Shown here: in pieces, positions 48,701 through 61,932 of the stretch | Position numbering within the stretch: the stretch's first letter is position 1 | How the letters are laid out: each line of letters starts with the position of its first letter | DNA from: Dipetalonema caudispina | Lineage: Eukaryota; Nematoda; Chromadorea; Rhabditida; Onchocercidae | DNA: 64,000 nucleotides | Assembly (NCBI GenBank): GCA_013365325.1 | Contig: JABVXV010000093.1 | Location: forward strand, 1 to 64,000 | Direction of reading: 5' to 3' | Program-made: the position numbers and the translations under genes | The notes under the pieces: model-generated | Told to the model about the DNA's origin: nothing | Seen by the model: the letters and a program-made list of their open reading frames with translations, nothing else | The model's database searches: none

Positions 48701-49640
48701 AATCAAAGATAAAGGTAATAAGCACTATATCATCACCATTATCATCATTATCACCATCTTCATCATTATTATTATCATCAACACTACTAACACATCCTTC
48801 CAACGACATGTCATCACAACACCACACACATACAACATTATTTCTTTAAGAAATTTATTCCAATAATTACCCACAACAGAACATCTATCGTACATCTTTT
48901 CAAAGACCACACACGAAGCTTTCATTTACCGTATCCCAAATATTGGCAATCATTTGGGTTGCTGCTCATGACCACCCAGAAAGTTTTCAAATAAACATTT
49001 TTAAATGATCTATTGGTGGAAATAATAATTGGCATTGAGATTGATTGTACTCTTCTGAATATCTTTTTATTTGTTGGTATGTTACATATATGTATATTTA
49101 TACATTTAGTTATGATTTGGTAGATGAGCCATCATCAATGCTTCATCGATTATCCAATGTTCGAACATTTGCTGCAACAGTTACTGATTCATTTAGAGAG
49201 TAAATATAAACATATATTATCACATATTAATCGTTTTTCTTCTTTTTTTTTTTTTTTTTTTTGATAAAAATAAAAATGGGTAATATTTTAGAAAATTGAA
49301 GATTTGATTTAATAGATGGCATTTGTTTTTTATATGGAAGATTTATGCGATTAGCAAAAGCGGGAAAAAGAGAGGAAGAATTGTGTGATACGAGAGATCT
49401 ATGCGGGGGGGATATAAGTAGGTGATAATTGTTCTAGTTGAAAATTTCACAAATTATTTGACATATATCCTATGAAATGATACGATGATATATTTCAGGT
49501 TTGAATTAGAAACAATTGCTGGTGAACGAAGTAGAGTATTCAAAGGGATAGATTCTGCACAAGATTTGGCTAAAGCGTTAGGATCTTGTGGCAATGGATC
49601 ACGTCGTCGTGGTTCTCAACGTGGTAATTTGTTGAAGTGA
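45769..49640 (+). CDS. Secreted von Willebrand factor A (vWA) domain protein
   Basis: vWA domains bind ligands through a metal site (MIDAS); this one is probably extracellular. Exons: 45769-45807, 46292-46560, 46667-46763, 47112-47211, 47489-47626, 47903-47992, 48270-48390, 49110-49199 and 49499-49640, giving about 361 residues. Residues 1-16 are a signal peptide (MIQILLTTVTLITVSK). Residues up to about 170 are Pro/Thr/Ser-rich with a few cysteines. The vWA fold follows: DTLFVVDSTSS (MIDAS motif, with Thr where DxSxS usually has Ser), IIEYSSPLRRRVKLP, GITATGAAL (MIDAS Thr) and NVVVLTDGFS (MIDAS Asp), then TFAATV and a C-terminal helix ending in a basic Arg-rich tail. Exons 5-9 join in clean phase. 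The second and third exon boundaries (46560, 46667, 46763) are uncertain: the Pro/Thr-rich frame shifts near 46570 and I chose the joins that keep it open. CAG nine bases before the ATG looks like a trans-splice acceptor. AATAAA at 49704 fits the poly(A) signal. Confidence 0.8.
48726..48785. repeat. (TCA)n trinucleotide repeat in a vWA-gene intron
   Basis: Degenerate ATCATCACC/ATCATT units lie in the intron between 48391 and 49109. They create a Met/Ile-rich frame on the minus strand. Confidence 0.9.
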
Positions 49641-51191
49641 TGGGAATTTTTGTCGTTTAATGATGTAATTTTCCATAACACGGGATAGATGCAATATGGT
49701 TATAATAAAACTTAAATATTTACTAGAAATAATGTTTATATTTTAGGATTACAATTTTAATTTGTATTAATTTTCTGATATGTTATATGTAGTGTAATAT
49801 GCTTCCATCGATTAGCTAATTATCAATTTTTAGAGAAGCTCTGTAGTACTTACTGTTTAATCCTATGATAATCGTGTAACTAATCAAATACTGTTTTTTG
49901 CATTCCGGATCATCGTATGATCTTAGCTGATCAAACACATTGACATTACTGCCCACATCACTTCAAAGTTTTTAAATGCATTTATCCCGTCATATTTATA
50001 TCTCAATATCACTCAACCAATTTTCATTTAATCTATCTATTTAGCTTTGTAATCATTTAAACGTCACCGTAAAATATCGAATTGATAATCATTTCTGTTA
50101 TAAGTCGTAAGATATATGTGGTTTTCATTTTTACAAAATTTCGGTAATATGTTAGAATAAAATTAATTAATGGAACATTTTCATGCTCTATTAATTCTAC
50201 TTTCAGTAAATTTGGATTATTAGGAGTTAGATGCAACATTTTAGGATAACTTCACGGAAATGCAGGGAAAAAGGATGAATAAATGAAAAAAAGAAGTTTA
50301 AAAGAAAGACAAATTTCAATGGAAATACCTAATATTTATGAGAATTTGAACTGTAATAAATTGACGAGATGGGTAAAGAAAACAGCTTGCTTGGTGTAAG
50401 CAAAAATTGTGATGATATTATTTATGCATAATATTGACTAGGATTGATTTCGAAATTTGCATCTTTGCGAAAATTTCAAACTGAAATTAAACCACATTAC
50501 GTGTTGGTGATCTCTCGATGCTATAGTTTGCAAATAGCAACAGGGTTAAAAGTCAAAATTTTCAGCATTCCCAAATGGCCTTCTTTTTTTTTTTTTTTTT
50601 TTTTATTTGATGAATAATTATTAGAAAATTATAAATGGAATATTTGTTTAAAATTGAATTATCTGTCATGAGAGTTTTCCTTTCGTGGAGACAATTCATT
50701 TTCACAGACAAATTATTAAAGTTTTGCTAGAACTGTCAGCAATGGAATGGAAACAGTGATAAGTTAAATAAATTTGTCGGAGTAATATTTCGAATGAGAA
50801 TATTAATTGATAAATGAATGAATCAACTAAATGATTAAATATGTCAATGATTGGATGGATGAAGGAATGATGGTTGAAAAGTATGAAACAAATGAAAATG
50901 AACAAACTTTTATATATGATAATTTTACAAAAATGTATTGTAATATGATCCAATCAAATACAATGATAACAATGTTAAAAAAAGGGATGAGAATGATATG
51001 ATGAAAAAAAATGTAATGAATAGAAGATTAGTTAACTGATCGAAATATTTAGATTAGTTTTTGTCATGGGAATTTGTTAAATACATGAAACACTGTAAAC
51101 ATTCATTTACATTCTTTACAAATGATGAATCATTTAAATGTGCTAAAATTATTTCGATTTTCTGACAGTTTATGTAATGTAATCTTTTATG

Positions 51192-51231
<40 letters not shown>

Positions 51232-52375
51232 AAAAAAAGCTCGTAGGAAACTGCTAAAACTTTTAACCTTTTGATTCCTGTTACTATTTTGTAGCATAAA
51301 ATTGCGAGATATCGGAACTTGGAACAGTTTAATATGAGAATTAAAACTGACAGGAAATATTATTGGGGGATGTATCAGGAGTTTGCTTAATGATTTCATT
51401 TTGAAATTTTACAATGAAAGCTCAAACTATATATATATATATATATCTGCAAACAAAATTCAGACATTATAAGTAACATTTGACTACTACTTTCAACGTT
51501 TTGTTGATATATCGATTAATTTCATTTACCAATTACAAAAACTGCCAAAAATTCTTGAAATAAAAGAGAAAAACTTTTATGATTTCTCCTTTCTACTACT
51601 CCATAACTTCATCTTCCTTTAAATAAAATAAGGATGTAAAAAAAAAAAAGAAAGATGATTTCAAAAATATTTTTATTTAAAACTGGTCAATTATTGTACT
51701 TTATTATTTATTACACATTATTTTATTATACTTTTTAAATCATATTATGCTTTTATTGCATCAGATTTTATTTTTCAATTAAAATACCAAAATCTTATGA
51801 GAATTTTTGAAAAATTTTATGCTGTAATATTGTGCAATCTAACAAAAATCTATTTTAGGAATGAGGAAGAAATCGGATCTTTTACTCTTTTCAAATTCAA
51901 AACTTTTTATTCATTCGATCATTTAAAACCAATTTTGCAGCCTCAGTAATCTTCTCCCTCAATTTTCTGCTTCAATTACCTTACAATTTTCAATAATTTT
52001 GTAAGACATTTGAAAATAGTTTCATATTCTTTTTTTTCATTTCTTCATTTTATTTGTTTGTCAGAATGAATCTTTTTATTCTCTGATATAGTATCATCCG
52101 TGGTAATTTATCACATGAAATTATTTTTATTATGGTAGAATTTTGAAATTTACTAATTTTATAAGTACTTTTCATTTATTGAATGGTTCTTCCTTTTTTG
52201 ATATGATTGATAAGCTATGTATTGGTAATTCTATCATATTTACAATATTTTTAATCCTACCAATCCATTTCTAATTCATTTGTAAAAGACATTGAATGAA
52301 AAATATTAGATCAGTATAATTAAATTTACAAGTTGCAAAAACTAATTGATGAAATTAAACTTATAATTGATATCA
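49641..52375. other. Convergent 3' region between the vWA and coiled-coil genes
   Basis: The vWA poly(A) signal lies at 49704. A 38-base poly(A) run is at 51192-51229 and a (TA)n run at 51429-51447. The minus-strand sequence around 51900-52000 has short open coiled-coil-like stretches, but I could not join them in phase to the coiled-coil gene. Further 3' exons of that gene could still lie here. Confidence 0.45.
51192..51229. repeat. Poly(A) tract, about 38 bases
   Basis: An uninterrupted A run (poly(T) on the minus strand) with no recognisable mobile element beside it. Confidence 0.95.
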
Positions 52376-52449
52376 TTAAATAGAATATCTTAACCAAACG
52401 ATAAAGTAATGACAGCCTTTGATTTTACTACTATTCCAGAAAATCTTAC

Positions 52450-55400
52450 CGATAAGGTTTGCTACTTCCTCAATTTTTTCGTTAACATTGATCAGAATAT
52501 TTGATTTACTCTGCTGGGCCATCTTTAACTTATTCATGATTTGTAAAACTATAAATAAAAATGATATAATGAAATTGCATATGATGGAATTCGTAGCTTA
52601 TTGAAATAAATTCACATGAAATGTTTTCGTGATAAGATTATTGGTGATAGTTGAATTCATGTAATCTTCACTGTATCATACGTTATATCCTTATTTTGTT
52701 TGACGTTTCCAGAATATATGTTCCAACATATCTTTATCGTTGTTACAAATTAATGCAAAAATTAGTCTTACCAAATTTCCGTTAGCTTTTTAAACGAGAA
52801 ATAACTATGAAGGATAAATGTTTTATCAATGCAAAATTATTGGAATTCATCCCTACTATTCTTCTTCTCCTAATTGTTATCCAATTGTTACAAAGATTGA
52901 ATGATTGAATTGAAATGTCATCAAATGTCCTTCCCTATCGATTTGGCTCCATTTCATTCAACAATAATGAAATCTTTCACTTCTCCTTTAGCTACGAATA
53001 TTCTCAAAAAATTTTTATCTCTACTAAAGTTTCAAAACTATCTAACACATAGCTTTTCTAAGGCTATTTAGCCATGAATTACAACAGAATCGAGCCTGCA
53101 TCATTGCAGTCATTCGTAAACCAATCGCGACTACTTCATTTCGACCACTCTTAATTTCTTTTTTTTCTTCTATCTATTAGAATGAAAATATGACCACCTC
53201 AATTAAAGGTTAGTTAATGTACGAAGCCGAAAAGAAAGATTCATCATACACTTTTCTATAGAATTTAAAATTTAATTGAATTTTACGGTGATGACATTTG
53301 CGCATCATTATCATTTGTTTTCACCGAAATATTTCGTAGCTAAAATTGTAATCCCCTCAACATTATGATCTTCATATTTTGCTGTAGCTTCCCGAATTGG
53401 ACAAATTCTCGTAAGATAATGAATTGATGTTAACTCATCATCATCACGCAAATCATCGAGAGGTAATGCCCAAACATTCATCTGAATCTTTCATCCTCTT
53501 CACTTCCAAATTATCGCATGAACTCTTTACTGTCCTTCATTGTGATGACAATTATACAAGGTAAAAGATACAAATCAACAACAATGTCAACTGCTACGAC
53601 TCAACTCACTGATATTCTTCGTCATAAAACAAATGAAAAAACGTCAGCCTATTTGACATTAACGATAAAGCGTAATTCGTAACGTAATTTGTAATCTTCC
53701 CGTACCTATTACATCGGAAACGTAAGTTAAACTCTTCAAGGTAGCAACGAATGATGCAATGTAGGTATGTAAACGAGATAAAAAAGAAAAATACAGATTT
53801 CCGACGAAGAGTCATAATACCATAGACCTTGAAATAAGTATTAAAAGAAAATATTTGGACGAAAAATAAAGGCAACAATTACCACGGAGGATAAAAATAC
53901 ATTGAAATGAAGGATTGAATTCAGGGCAAACACAGCAAAGATCGTAGGATAAATCGTTACGTTGTAATTTCATCAATAATAAAAATCAAACGCATTTCAT
54001 CATCAGAATAGTTATGCAGGATATATGTTGAGTACTGATATAATCATTTGACAGCAAAAAGTTAAAGAAACTAAATTTATTTTCAAGTGTATTGGGCTAA
54101 AGATAAAAGCATATACAGCACTAATAGAATATGCGAATGACAAAATAAGCATGAAATTTCCACTTTAAGAAGGGTGACACTTTGGGAATTTCAATTCAGA
54201 TAATTTTTGAGGACTTTTTGTTTTTCGTTCACTCGTTGTTGTTCTGCTTCCTTCTACAAATTTGGATTTGGAACAGAGTGAAGCGACAAATTAAAAAAAA
54301 AAAAATTCCTTATAAAATGTTGAGCGACATGATGCTGGGAAAAAAAAAAATTCGACTATTTTTATTTCACTGGAAGGACGGACAAATGAAAAAAAAGTTC
54401 TAGCTTAAGATGTTTCAAATGGAGTAGAATCGAATGAATTTTATCGCTTGATGAATCCTATCTATGGTTAAGGAAGGTAACCTTGCAAATTAATAAGAGC
54501 GCAAAATAGAATCAAACTTTAAAACTACGAAAGAACGAAAATTTTCTCAAGACATTAATTCTTTCTATTTACCTTTCGCAGCTTCTTTTGTCGCTCCATG
54601 ATAGGCAGCTGTTTTTTGACCTCTACTTTCATCCGCCTGAAACATATTCAAATTTTGCGACATGCAAGCAAATGAATAACATCGCCAAATAAATCCATCA
54701 GTAAGTATTAAATTTGAAGCATGTGGATAGGTTTGCGCTTAATTTCTAAAGATGGCTGTTATCGAAATTCTTCAGAAAAATCATGAAATCGCTGAAAACT
54801 ATCACTATTACCTATTACCTGTCTGAAACCTGATGGACCACAATATCTTCCTACTGGTGGCCATTCCATTAAGTCACCATAATCTGGCGGTTGACGAGGC
54901 GTATCATGCCGGATGTAAGCCATCGGTCGCTCTAGTGCAGAGTCAGTACGAACTTCTTCTTCAAGTCTCGAGAATTGTAATTCCATATTTCGAATTCTAT
55001 TTTCAAGCTTCTGAAATGAATTTCACATACTTAAAAAAATTAAAATACTTGACAAATATCTGGAGAGTTATCATATGTCTTGTCAGTGGAAAACGTTAGA
55101 GTATATATATATGCTGTAGCATTTAGTGATTTATTTTAAATTACTCCAGATGTCATTTAATTCAAATTACCCGAAACGTCATTCTATTTGTAGCAAGAAA
55201 AATTGAAAAAAAAAATTCCAAATTTCAACATAAAATTAAATTAATGTCAACTGAAACACACCATCTGATCACCGCCAAGCTGCTCAAGATAGGATAATGC
55301 CGCTCGTACATTATGTCTTTCCCTCCAAAAATTCTCCAATTCGACAGTCCGAGTTTCATTCTCCGTATTGCTTCTATTTCCGATATCCTCGATTGCTTCA

Positions 55401-58400
55401 GAAAGATTTTCCAACTTTCCATTCATCCTTTCTTCAGTCGTTTGAAGATCATTCTGTTTACTATCAATGATAAGAAGTAAATCGCCTAATTCATCCATAC
55501 GCTTCACCACACTATCATCGACTTTCTAAAACAAAAAAAAAGCTATTCTCGGACTTTTTTCAGAAAAATTGGATTTTAGTCGTTCATTTTAATGTTACAT
55601 CCAGTTAACTTATAAATGAGAATATTTTAGGTTAACATTACATAAATGCTAAACCTCTTCCCGTACGTAACTGCATGGTAAATTACAAAGAAGTTGAGAA
55701 ATTATTTTCCAAAAGCAATGATTCTAAAACTTTTTTTTTTTGTGACAAGTATTTTGATTATTTCTCTGCTTCTTGAAAATGAATTTTCAAAATTTTAAAA
55801 GGTAAACTTTACCACTGAGTGTAATTACGATTACCTGTTCCGTACTTTCCAAATAACTCATGATTCTGCATACACTTTCAGAAAGTTCTTCCGTCTGTCT
55901 CATATGAAACCTTTCCAGTATTGATTCAATTTCTGCGGTCATTTCTTCTTTGAAATTCTGAAATTATGAAATGTTTTATGATGAAATTTGTTTTTACTTT
56001 ACAAGATTTCTAGAAGGTAAATATTTCAAAAATACCCTGAGAGCTCTCGATTCTGAACTGCTTTCCTTATTAGCATTCGATGGTTCTGGCGGCTGAAAAT
56101 TTTCCAAATTCATTTTATTACATTTCTTTCGAATCCCAATGTATTCCATATCTCACCAATCTCACATAAATTTGTTATTGAATAATTACATAATGAATGA
56201 AAATTGCATACCTCCCCCTCTCCTCTATTCTTTGCTTCCATGAAAGTTATAAGCCGTTCAGCTAAACGTCCAAGATGAGGCTCTTTCCCAAGAATAGTTT
56301 TGACTACCGCTTCAAAACCATTCATAACATTTCGTATATTTTCTTCGCCCATCCATGCAAGATCTGGATTTCCTGCTTCGGCTCTGAACTTCTCCATAAG
56401 TGAATTTAGTTTTTTCTCCAGCCGACGATCAAATTCTTCCTGTCCCATTCCTCCGAATTTCACATTTTTAAGGTCATCACTAGCTGAATCAAGACGACGA
56501 CGCAGTTCCTCATTATCATCACGAGCCTTTTTAAGCATTTCTTCTAGCGCCGCAACCTTATTCTGGCTGATACGGTATAACTGTTCTGTCGCTGACAAGT
56601 CCGCCTCTGCTGAACGTATCAATTCAATTTTTTGTTTTTCGAGTTGTTCCATCGATTTCAGTTCCATATCCTAAAATGATCATGAGAGCGTCTGTAAGTT
56701 TTTGACAATAGAAGATAAGTGGAAATGAAGTTGGAATCTAAGTTAAGATTAAATTTGAACCCAAGAATTAAACCAAGAAAATTTATGCTTATACTTAATG
56801 ATTAACAATTTTTAATCTGCAAAGGAAAGTAATAAAATGTTATACCCTTACTTCATAACATCAGTTATTCAAGCTTTTTTTAAAATAAGATGAATAAAGA
56901 TATGCAAGATATAATAATGAGAATTCGTGGTTCAAAATATAGGAAGAATAAAAGGTCAAATAGCCCCATATACACCTGTAAAATATTTGATAGCTTAATG
57001 TTTTTTTCTTTCTGCGCTTCCAATTGACTTTCCAGTAAACTGACTTTCTCGTGAGCTTTGGTTAACTGAAATTTTAATAATTATGTACATAAGTTCCCTT
57101 TTTGTTTCATGAGAAATCCTAGCTTGGACATTTGCATTTTGAACTCAGGCTGCAAAACAGAAAAATTTGTCACTTTTGCCAATACAACTTCTCGTTCATT
57201 TAATGTTTCTTCTATTTTCATTTGATAAGCATGCATCTGTCGCATTGTATCTGCTTGAAGGGTTTGCAATCTTGCTGTCAATTCCATCTGCAACAGAAAA
57301 CTCGATACATGCAATTAAAATTGAACTTTTCTTCTACAGAATATGATCACTTCTTTTTTTTCTTGACATACCCTACAGTTTTTACTTAGAATTAAAGCCT
57401 AGTGCCAGAAACTTTTCATTTCATACAACAACAGATGATGGGCTCAATTCATACTTTTCTTCAATTTCTAACAATCGCAAATGCTTCATTATGACCTACA
57501 CAATGAGCTTTCCATTTTTTGACTTCTTCATTACTGTCATCGATTTCAACAATGCTTGCACTTTCTTGCTTTGTATCATCACCCTGAAAGAACATCAACA
57601 GGATGCTTAATTAGCACTATACTGTCACATATCAAATCGTATATCAAAATCGAAAAGAATGTGCAACGATACCATATGATATTTTAATTTAAATTCTTCC
57701 ATTAATTGAAGAGAGCGATAAAATATTATATTTGATCATACTTTTGTGTGGAAACTTCCGGTTGCATGTTTCCTTGTTGCGGAACTTTTCTTACATATTG
57801 CTTCATATTCTTTTATCTGGAATTATTATCCGACGGGACTTGAAAATGATAAAGACAAGCAAGAAAAATTGGTATTATGGTTGTGAAAAGTTTAATTATA
57901 ACCTTTGCATTAACAGACAATAACTTAGACCGCATAACTTGGCAATTTTGACATTCATTTGGTTTCTCTCGCACATCGGATTTCATCTCTTCTGTACTAC
58001 GAAATTTATCTTAATATATTGTTTACTTAAAGTTATTCGGAAAAAAATCATCTTGAAATAAGCAGTTAGAAAATCAGTTAATTTTTCAATAAATTAAAGA
58101 TGTCATACATCATTTCTAATTTCAAAAAAAAAAAAAAGTCGAAATCAGTAAACATTTTACTCTGTTCCATTTCCTTTTTCGGTGTCGTTTCTTGTTTCAT
58201 AGATACAGTGCTTCGTGGAAATGATGGACTTATACTGATAAGATGTCTTTCAACCTGTGACATTCTTGGGCCTGACAAAGGTAGGAGTTATGTAATCTTG
58301 ACGAATTATTAAGAAATAATTTAAGTTAAAACCTAAGAAAATAAGTAAGCCAAAAATTGGATCATTTTTCAATAGCTGAAATATATAGTGCATCATTTTG

Positions 58401-59991
58401 ATTCCAAAAAATAAGAAAATCAAAAAATCGAAATCAACAAACAACAAGTTAAGCTATCAAACTTTACTTCCTTCCATTTCTCTTCTTAGCATCGTTTCCT
58501 GTTTCGTAGATATAGTACCTCGTGGAAATGATGGACTCAAACTGGTAAGACGTCTTTCAACCAGTGGCATTCTTGTACCTGGAAAAGATATGAGTAATAC
58601 CATTTTGATTAACTATCAAAAAAAAAAAAAAAAAAAAAAAACAGCTTAAGTTTAAATCTAAGAAAATAAGTAATCAGAAAAATTAGATCATTTTTTAATA
58701 GCTTGAATATGTAGTGTATATCATCTTGACTTCAAAAAAAAAAAAATCGAAATTGTTTAAGCATCAAATCAATCTATCAAACTTTACTTCCTTCTATTTC
58801 TTTTTTCGGCGTCGTTTCTTGTTTCATAGATACAATGCTTCGTGGAAATGATGGACTCATACTGGTAAGACGAGTTTCAACCTGTGATTTTCCTGCTGCT
58901 TCTTCCTTAGATAAATCCTAAGCCAAAATATGCATTCCTTTTTTCCCTCTTCAGAAATTCGTAAATCCGACAAACTTTGTCGTAACAAATTGAAAACATC
59001 AATCTTTTGTGATAATCAACCTTACTTCTCTTTCCATTGATTTCCTTGTTCTGCTCCTCCTTGCTTTGCTAATTTCATCTTCTTCACCCAATAAGCTACG
59101 TCGATCTGCTGAACGATTTCCACGATCCTGCAAACAAATTTCATTTTTCTTCGTCTTGTTCATGCGAAGATTGAAATATCCATCTATTATTCCGGAAAAA
59201 AATGTTGAAAATCATCTTCTTGCTCATTCCGGAATAATCCAAAATAACCAGGACAGCATCCGAACAGTATAGCAGGAATTAATAGAATGTCATCATGAAA
59301 CATTCTTGAATAATGGTTAAATTTGGTTAGAATAGCTATCCAGGTTAATCATTCATTCCGGTTAACCAATGTAATCAGTATAGCAATACGGAACAAAAAC
59401 AGGAATAAACCATTATTAGAAGCAATCAGGAAAAGAATAGCGAAACCTATGAAAATTATATTTTATTTATTGATATCAAGGGAATATTAATCAGTAGTAC
59501 TAAAACACCTGAACATCATGAATGTTTGGCATTGATTCTGATAATGTTACCCGTATCCTTCGTTCATCATCTTCCTCATCTCGCTAAAAGTAATTTTGTA
59601 CATTTTGTTTGAGGTTGTTAAGTTGAAATTTTATAATTTTCTTATTCTATATCAGAAAGTTCTAAGTTGGAATAAATTTACTTTAGCACTTTTAAATTGT
59701 TCCAATCTCGAAAAAAAAAGCAAACAAATAGAACTTTTGAGAGTAAGAAAAAATTTTTACCCCTAAAATTAGATAAACTGGCAATAAGTAATCCTGTGAA
59801 TTGATCAATTTACTCGATTTTTTTTTTCCCCAAATTGGACAAAGAAATAAGAAATTGCTTTTTTATACAACATTTCTAGTTTAAATTTATGTTCGAAAAT
59901 TAAATTGCCGGAAACTAGCACGCAGTGAAATTATCAATTAGTTACGGAATGATAATATTATGCTTACAGATAGATTTGCTGATTTATTCAT
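52450..59991 (-). CDS. Long coiled-coil protein of unknown function with triplicated exon
   Basis: I do not recognise the family. Eighteen exons join in phase: 59991-59968, 59583-59551, 59127-59026, 58917-58788, 58578-58468, 58271-58161, 57991-57903, 57816-57742, 57583-57500, 57287-57174, 57065-56976, 56670-56212, 56092-56036, 55957-55835, 55525-55262, 55010-54819, 54636-54573 and 52548-52450, giving at least 740 residues. The N-terminus is charged and Arg/Asp/Glu-rich. Three near-identical Ser/Pro-rich exons (SPSFPR...KQET core) follow, then a CQNC motif. A long predicted coiled coil (LTARLQTLQAD, KAHEKVSLLESQLEAQKEKN, LEEMLKKARDDNEELRRRLD) is followed by a less helical block (HLGRLAERLITFMEAKN), more heptad-like helices (DELGDLLLIIDSKQNDLQ) and a Pro/Gly/Trp-containing patch (PRQPPDYGDLMEWPP). 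No signal peptide or membrane segment is visible. The 3' end is unresolved: if the GTAAGA donor at 52449 is not used, the frame runs to a TAA at 52376. A cytoskeletal or centrosomal scaffold is one guess only. Confidence 0.76.
58161..58917 (-). repeat. Tandem triplication of a 111-base exon plus flanking intron
   Basis: Three consecutive exons of the coiled-coil gene (58917-58788, 58578-58468, 58271-58161) are copies of one unit with periods of 320 and 307 bases. All encode a variant of LTSxSPSFPR followed by a KQET element, start and end in the same phase, and use similar donors (GTAAAG, GTAAAG, GTAAAA). The A-rich intron sequence around each, with a poly(A) then TCGAAAT(T/C), is copied as well. 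The first copy has an extra 5' part coding for DLSKEEAAGK. Confidence 0.92.
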
Positions 59992-61932
59992 CTTGTCAAC
60001 ATACACCCAAAAATATTGCCACTGTTCAATTCGTTCAACTCAACTGAAATATTTTATCAGTTTACGTATAAAACGTACCATATGTAATTTTACGATCAGT
60101 CAAGATATTACACGAACTTTGATGTGAAAAAAAAAAAAAAAAATGATTTTCGTTAAATATCGAAGTATTTCACAAATATTAAAGTCAAAAACTGTTCGTT
60201 TTCCCATGTAACGTAAATCTACAAAAGTATCGCTTGATCATTTGAATCCAGAGGAAATTGAACCGACCGTCTCGTATCGTTCAAATAATCCATAATGAAG
60301 CAATAGTTTGATCTAAAATCTCTTAAACCGCGAATTCGTAGATAAATGATCGAAAATGTTGATGAGCAAAAATAAGCAAAAATGAATTACTTTTTTTATA
60401 TGCAAAAAATTGACGGATTAAATTCAATTATTGTTACAATTTAAAAGAAATTCTAGAATTTCGAATTTTTTCAAACAGATTAATTTGGTATCAATTTAAG
60501 TTTGAGCAATTTATATACTTCGTGAAGATGATATCCTATGTTGAAATATCTTGAAATAAAGTATAATTTAAGGGATTCAAATGTTAAATTAACACGGTCG
60601 ATTTAATCAATATTAGAAACAGTTTAGAAGATCAGCGCTATGATATGTTTGGAATATGCATAGCGCGATGAAAATTATTAAGATTACAACGAATAGGGGC
60701 TAAATGGATCAGGCAAATTATCAGATAAGAAGAATTTGGACTTGTTGTCGTTTTATTGCTTCTGGAATTAAAATTTGAAGACAATTTAGATGGTAGGATC
60801 GAAAGAAAAATTACTTCTTCAGTAGTTAAAATATATTTCAAGTTTATCAATATGAATAATTATCGCCCTATTACTTTATTAAATGATAAGCATATTATCG
60901 AGCTTTTTAACATGGATTATGAATTTTCATGAAATTTTTCTCAAATAAAATAAATGAACAAACAATTAATCGTTCATTAAAACTTCAAAAATAAGACGAA
61001 TGGAAAAAATTATTTCTTTTTATTACGAAACGAGAAAAAATTGATTTATTTTTTTATTTAATTTTTTATTGCTTGTAAAAAGTAATTCCTTTTGCTCTCA
61101 AATAATGAATTGGTAAAATCTGTGGTTAAGATATAGGAAAACGAAAAGGTAAAAAGACATATGGTTTTTAATAAAAGGTATAGTATAGGTTTGAATAGCA
61201 TGCTTGAGTGCTTCACACATCGCACTTAATTAACAAGTGGCTAGTTGGTTGGACAATTGGTCACTGTAGTAGCCACTATTATTGCTTTAATCAACACAAA
61301 CATCTTGTCCCACATGGATTTATTTGTTTTCTCTGGAAAAGCATTGTCCGATTTCCTTTTCTTTTTTCTTCTTTCTTTTTTTTTTTTTTTGTTCATTTCA
61401 CTCCTCGGCGGCCGGTCAACCCCTTGCAGGTGTTACGCCGTAATACCCGACCCGATCATCCATCGACCTTCCTTCATCTTTTCCAACCTTCCTCCTCCTC
61501 CCTTTTCATGCTTCAATCCTGTATCAGCTACTATCATTGCAATACCATATGAATTAATTTACAACAGCTTACCATCTTCAAATCGGTCATTACCTAGTTA
61601 TTACGACTATTATTCTTCCATAATGTGATAATCTGGCTAGTTTAATTTAGCTTATTGAAATTTCAAGTTTCGATTAAATCAAAATTTGAAATTTATTAAA
61701 AATTGTGCTTTGTTAAGGATATTTATTCCCATTGATCAAGTAACGATATTGGCTGCACTCATTTTAGGTGCAAATTTTTGAATAGACCAACATTGTTAAA
61801 CTTAAATTGCCTTAATTACATAAATGCATTGATTTTCCTGATTAAATTTCTGTGATCTACAAAGTATTATATGTTGAGGAGGAGAAAAAATTAAATCCAT
61901 ACTTAATGACTTAACTACTAAGGTTAACTTAC

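Noticed and set aside
49343..49420. Possible extra vWA exon reading FMRLAKAGKREEELC
   Set aside because: Its 3' border is in the wrong phase for the last exon, whereas joining 49199 to 49499 directly keeps the frame.
51880..52000. Helical-looking minus-strand stretches (KLREKITEAAKLVLND) below the coiled-coil gene
   Set aside because: No acceptor in the phase needed after the exon ending at 52450 was found, so they were not added.
54415..54461. Short minus-strand terminal exon for the coiled-coil gene (stop at 54415)
   Set aside because: It is in phase but has a weak acceptor. The exon at 52548-52450 is also in phase, has a better acceptor and reads helical sequence, so it was preferred.
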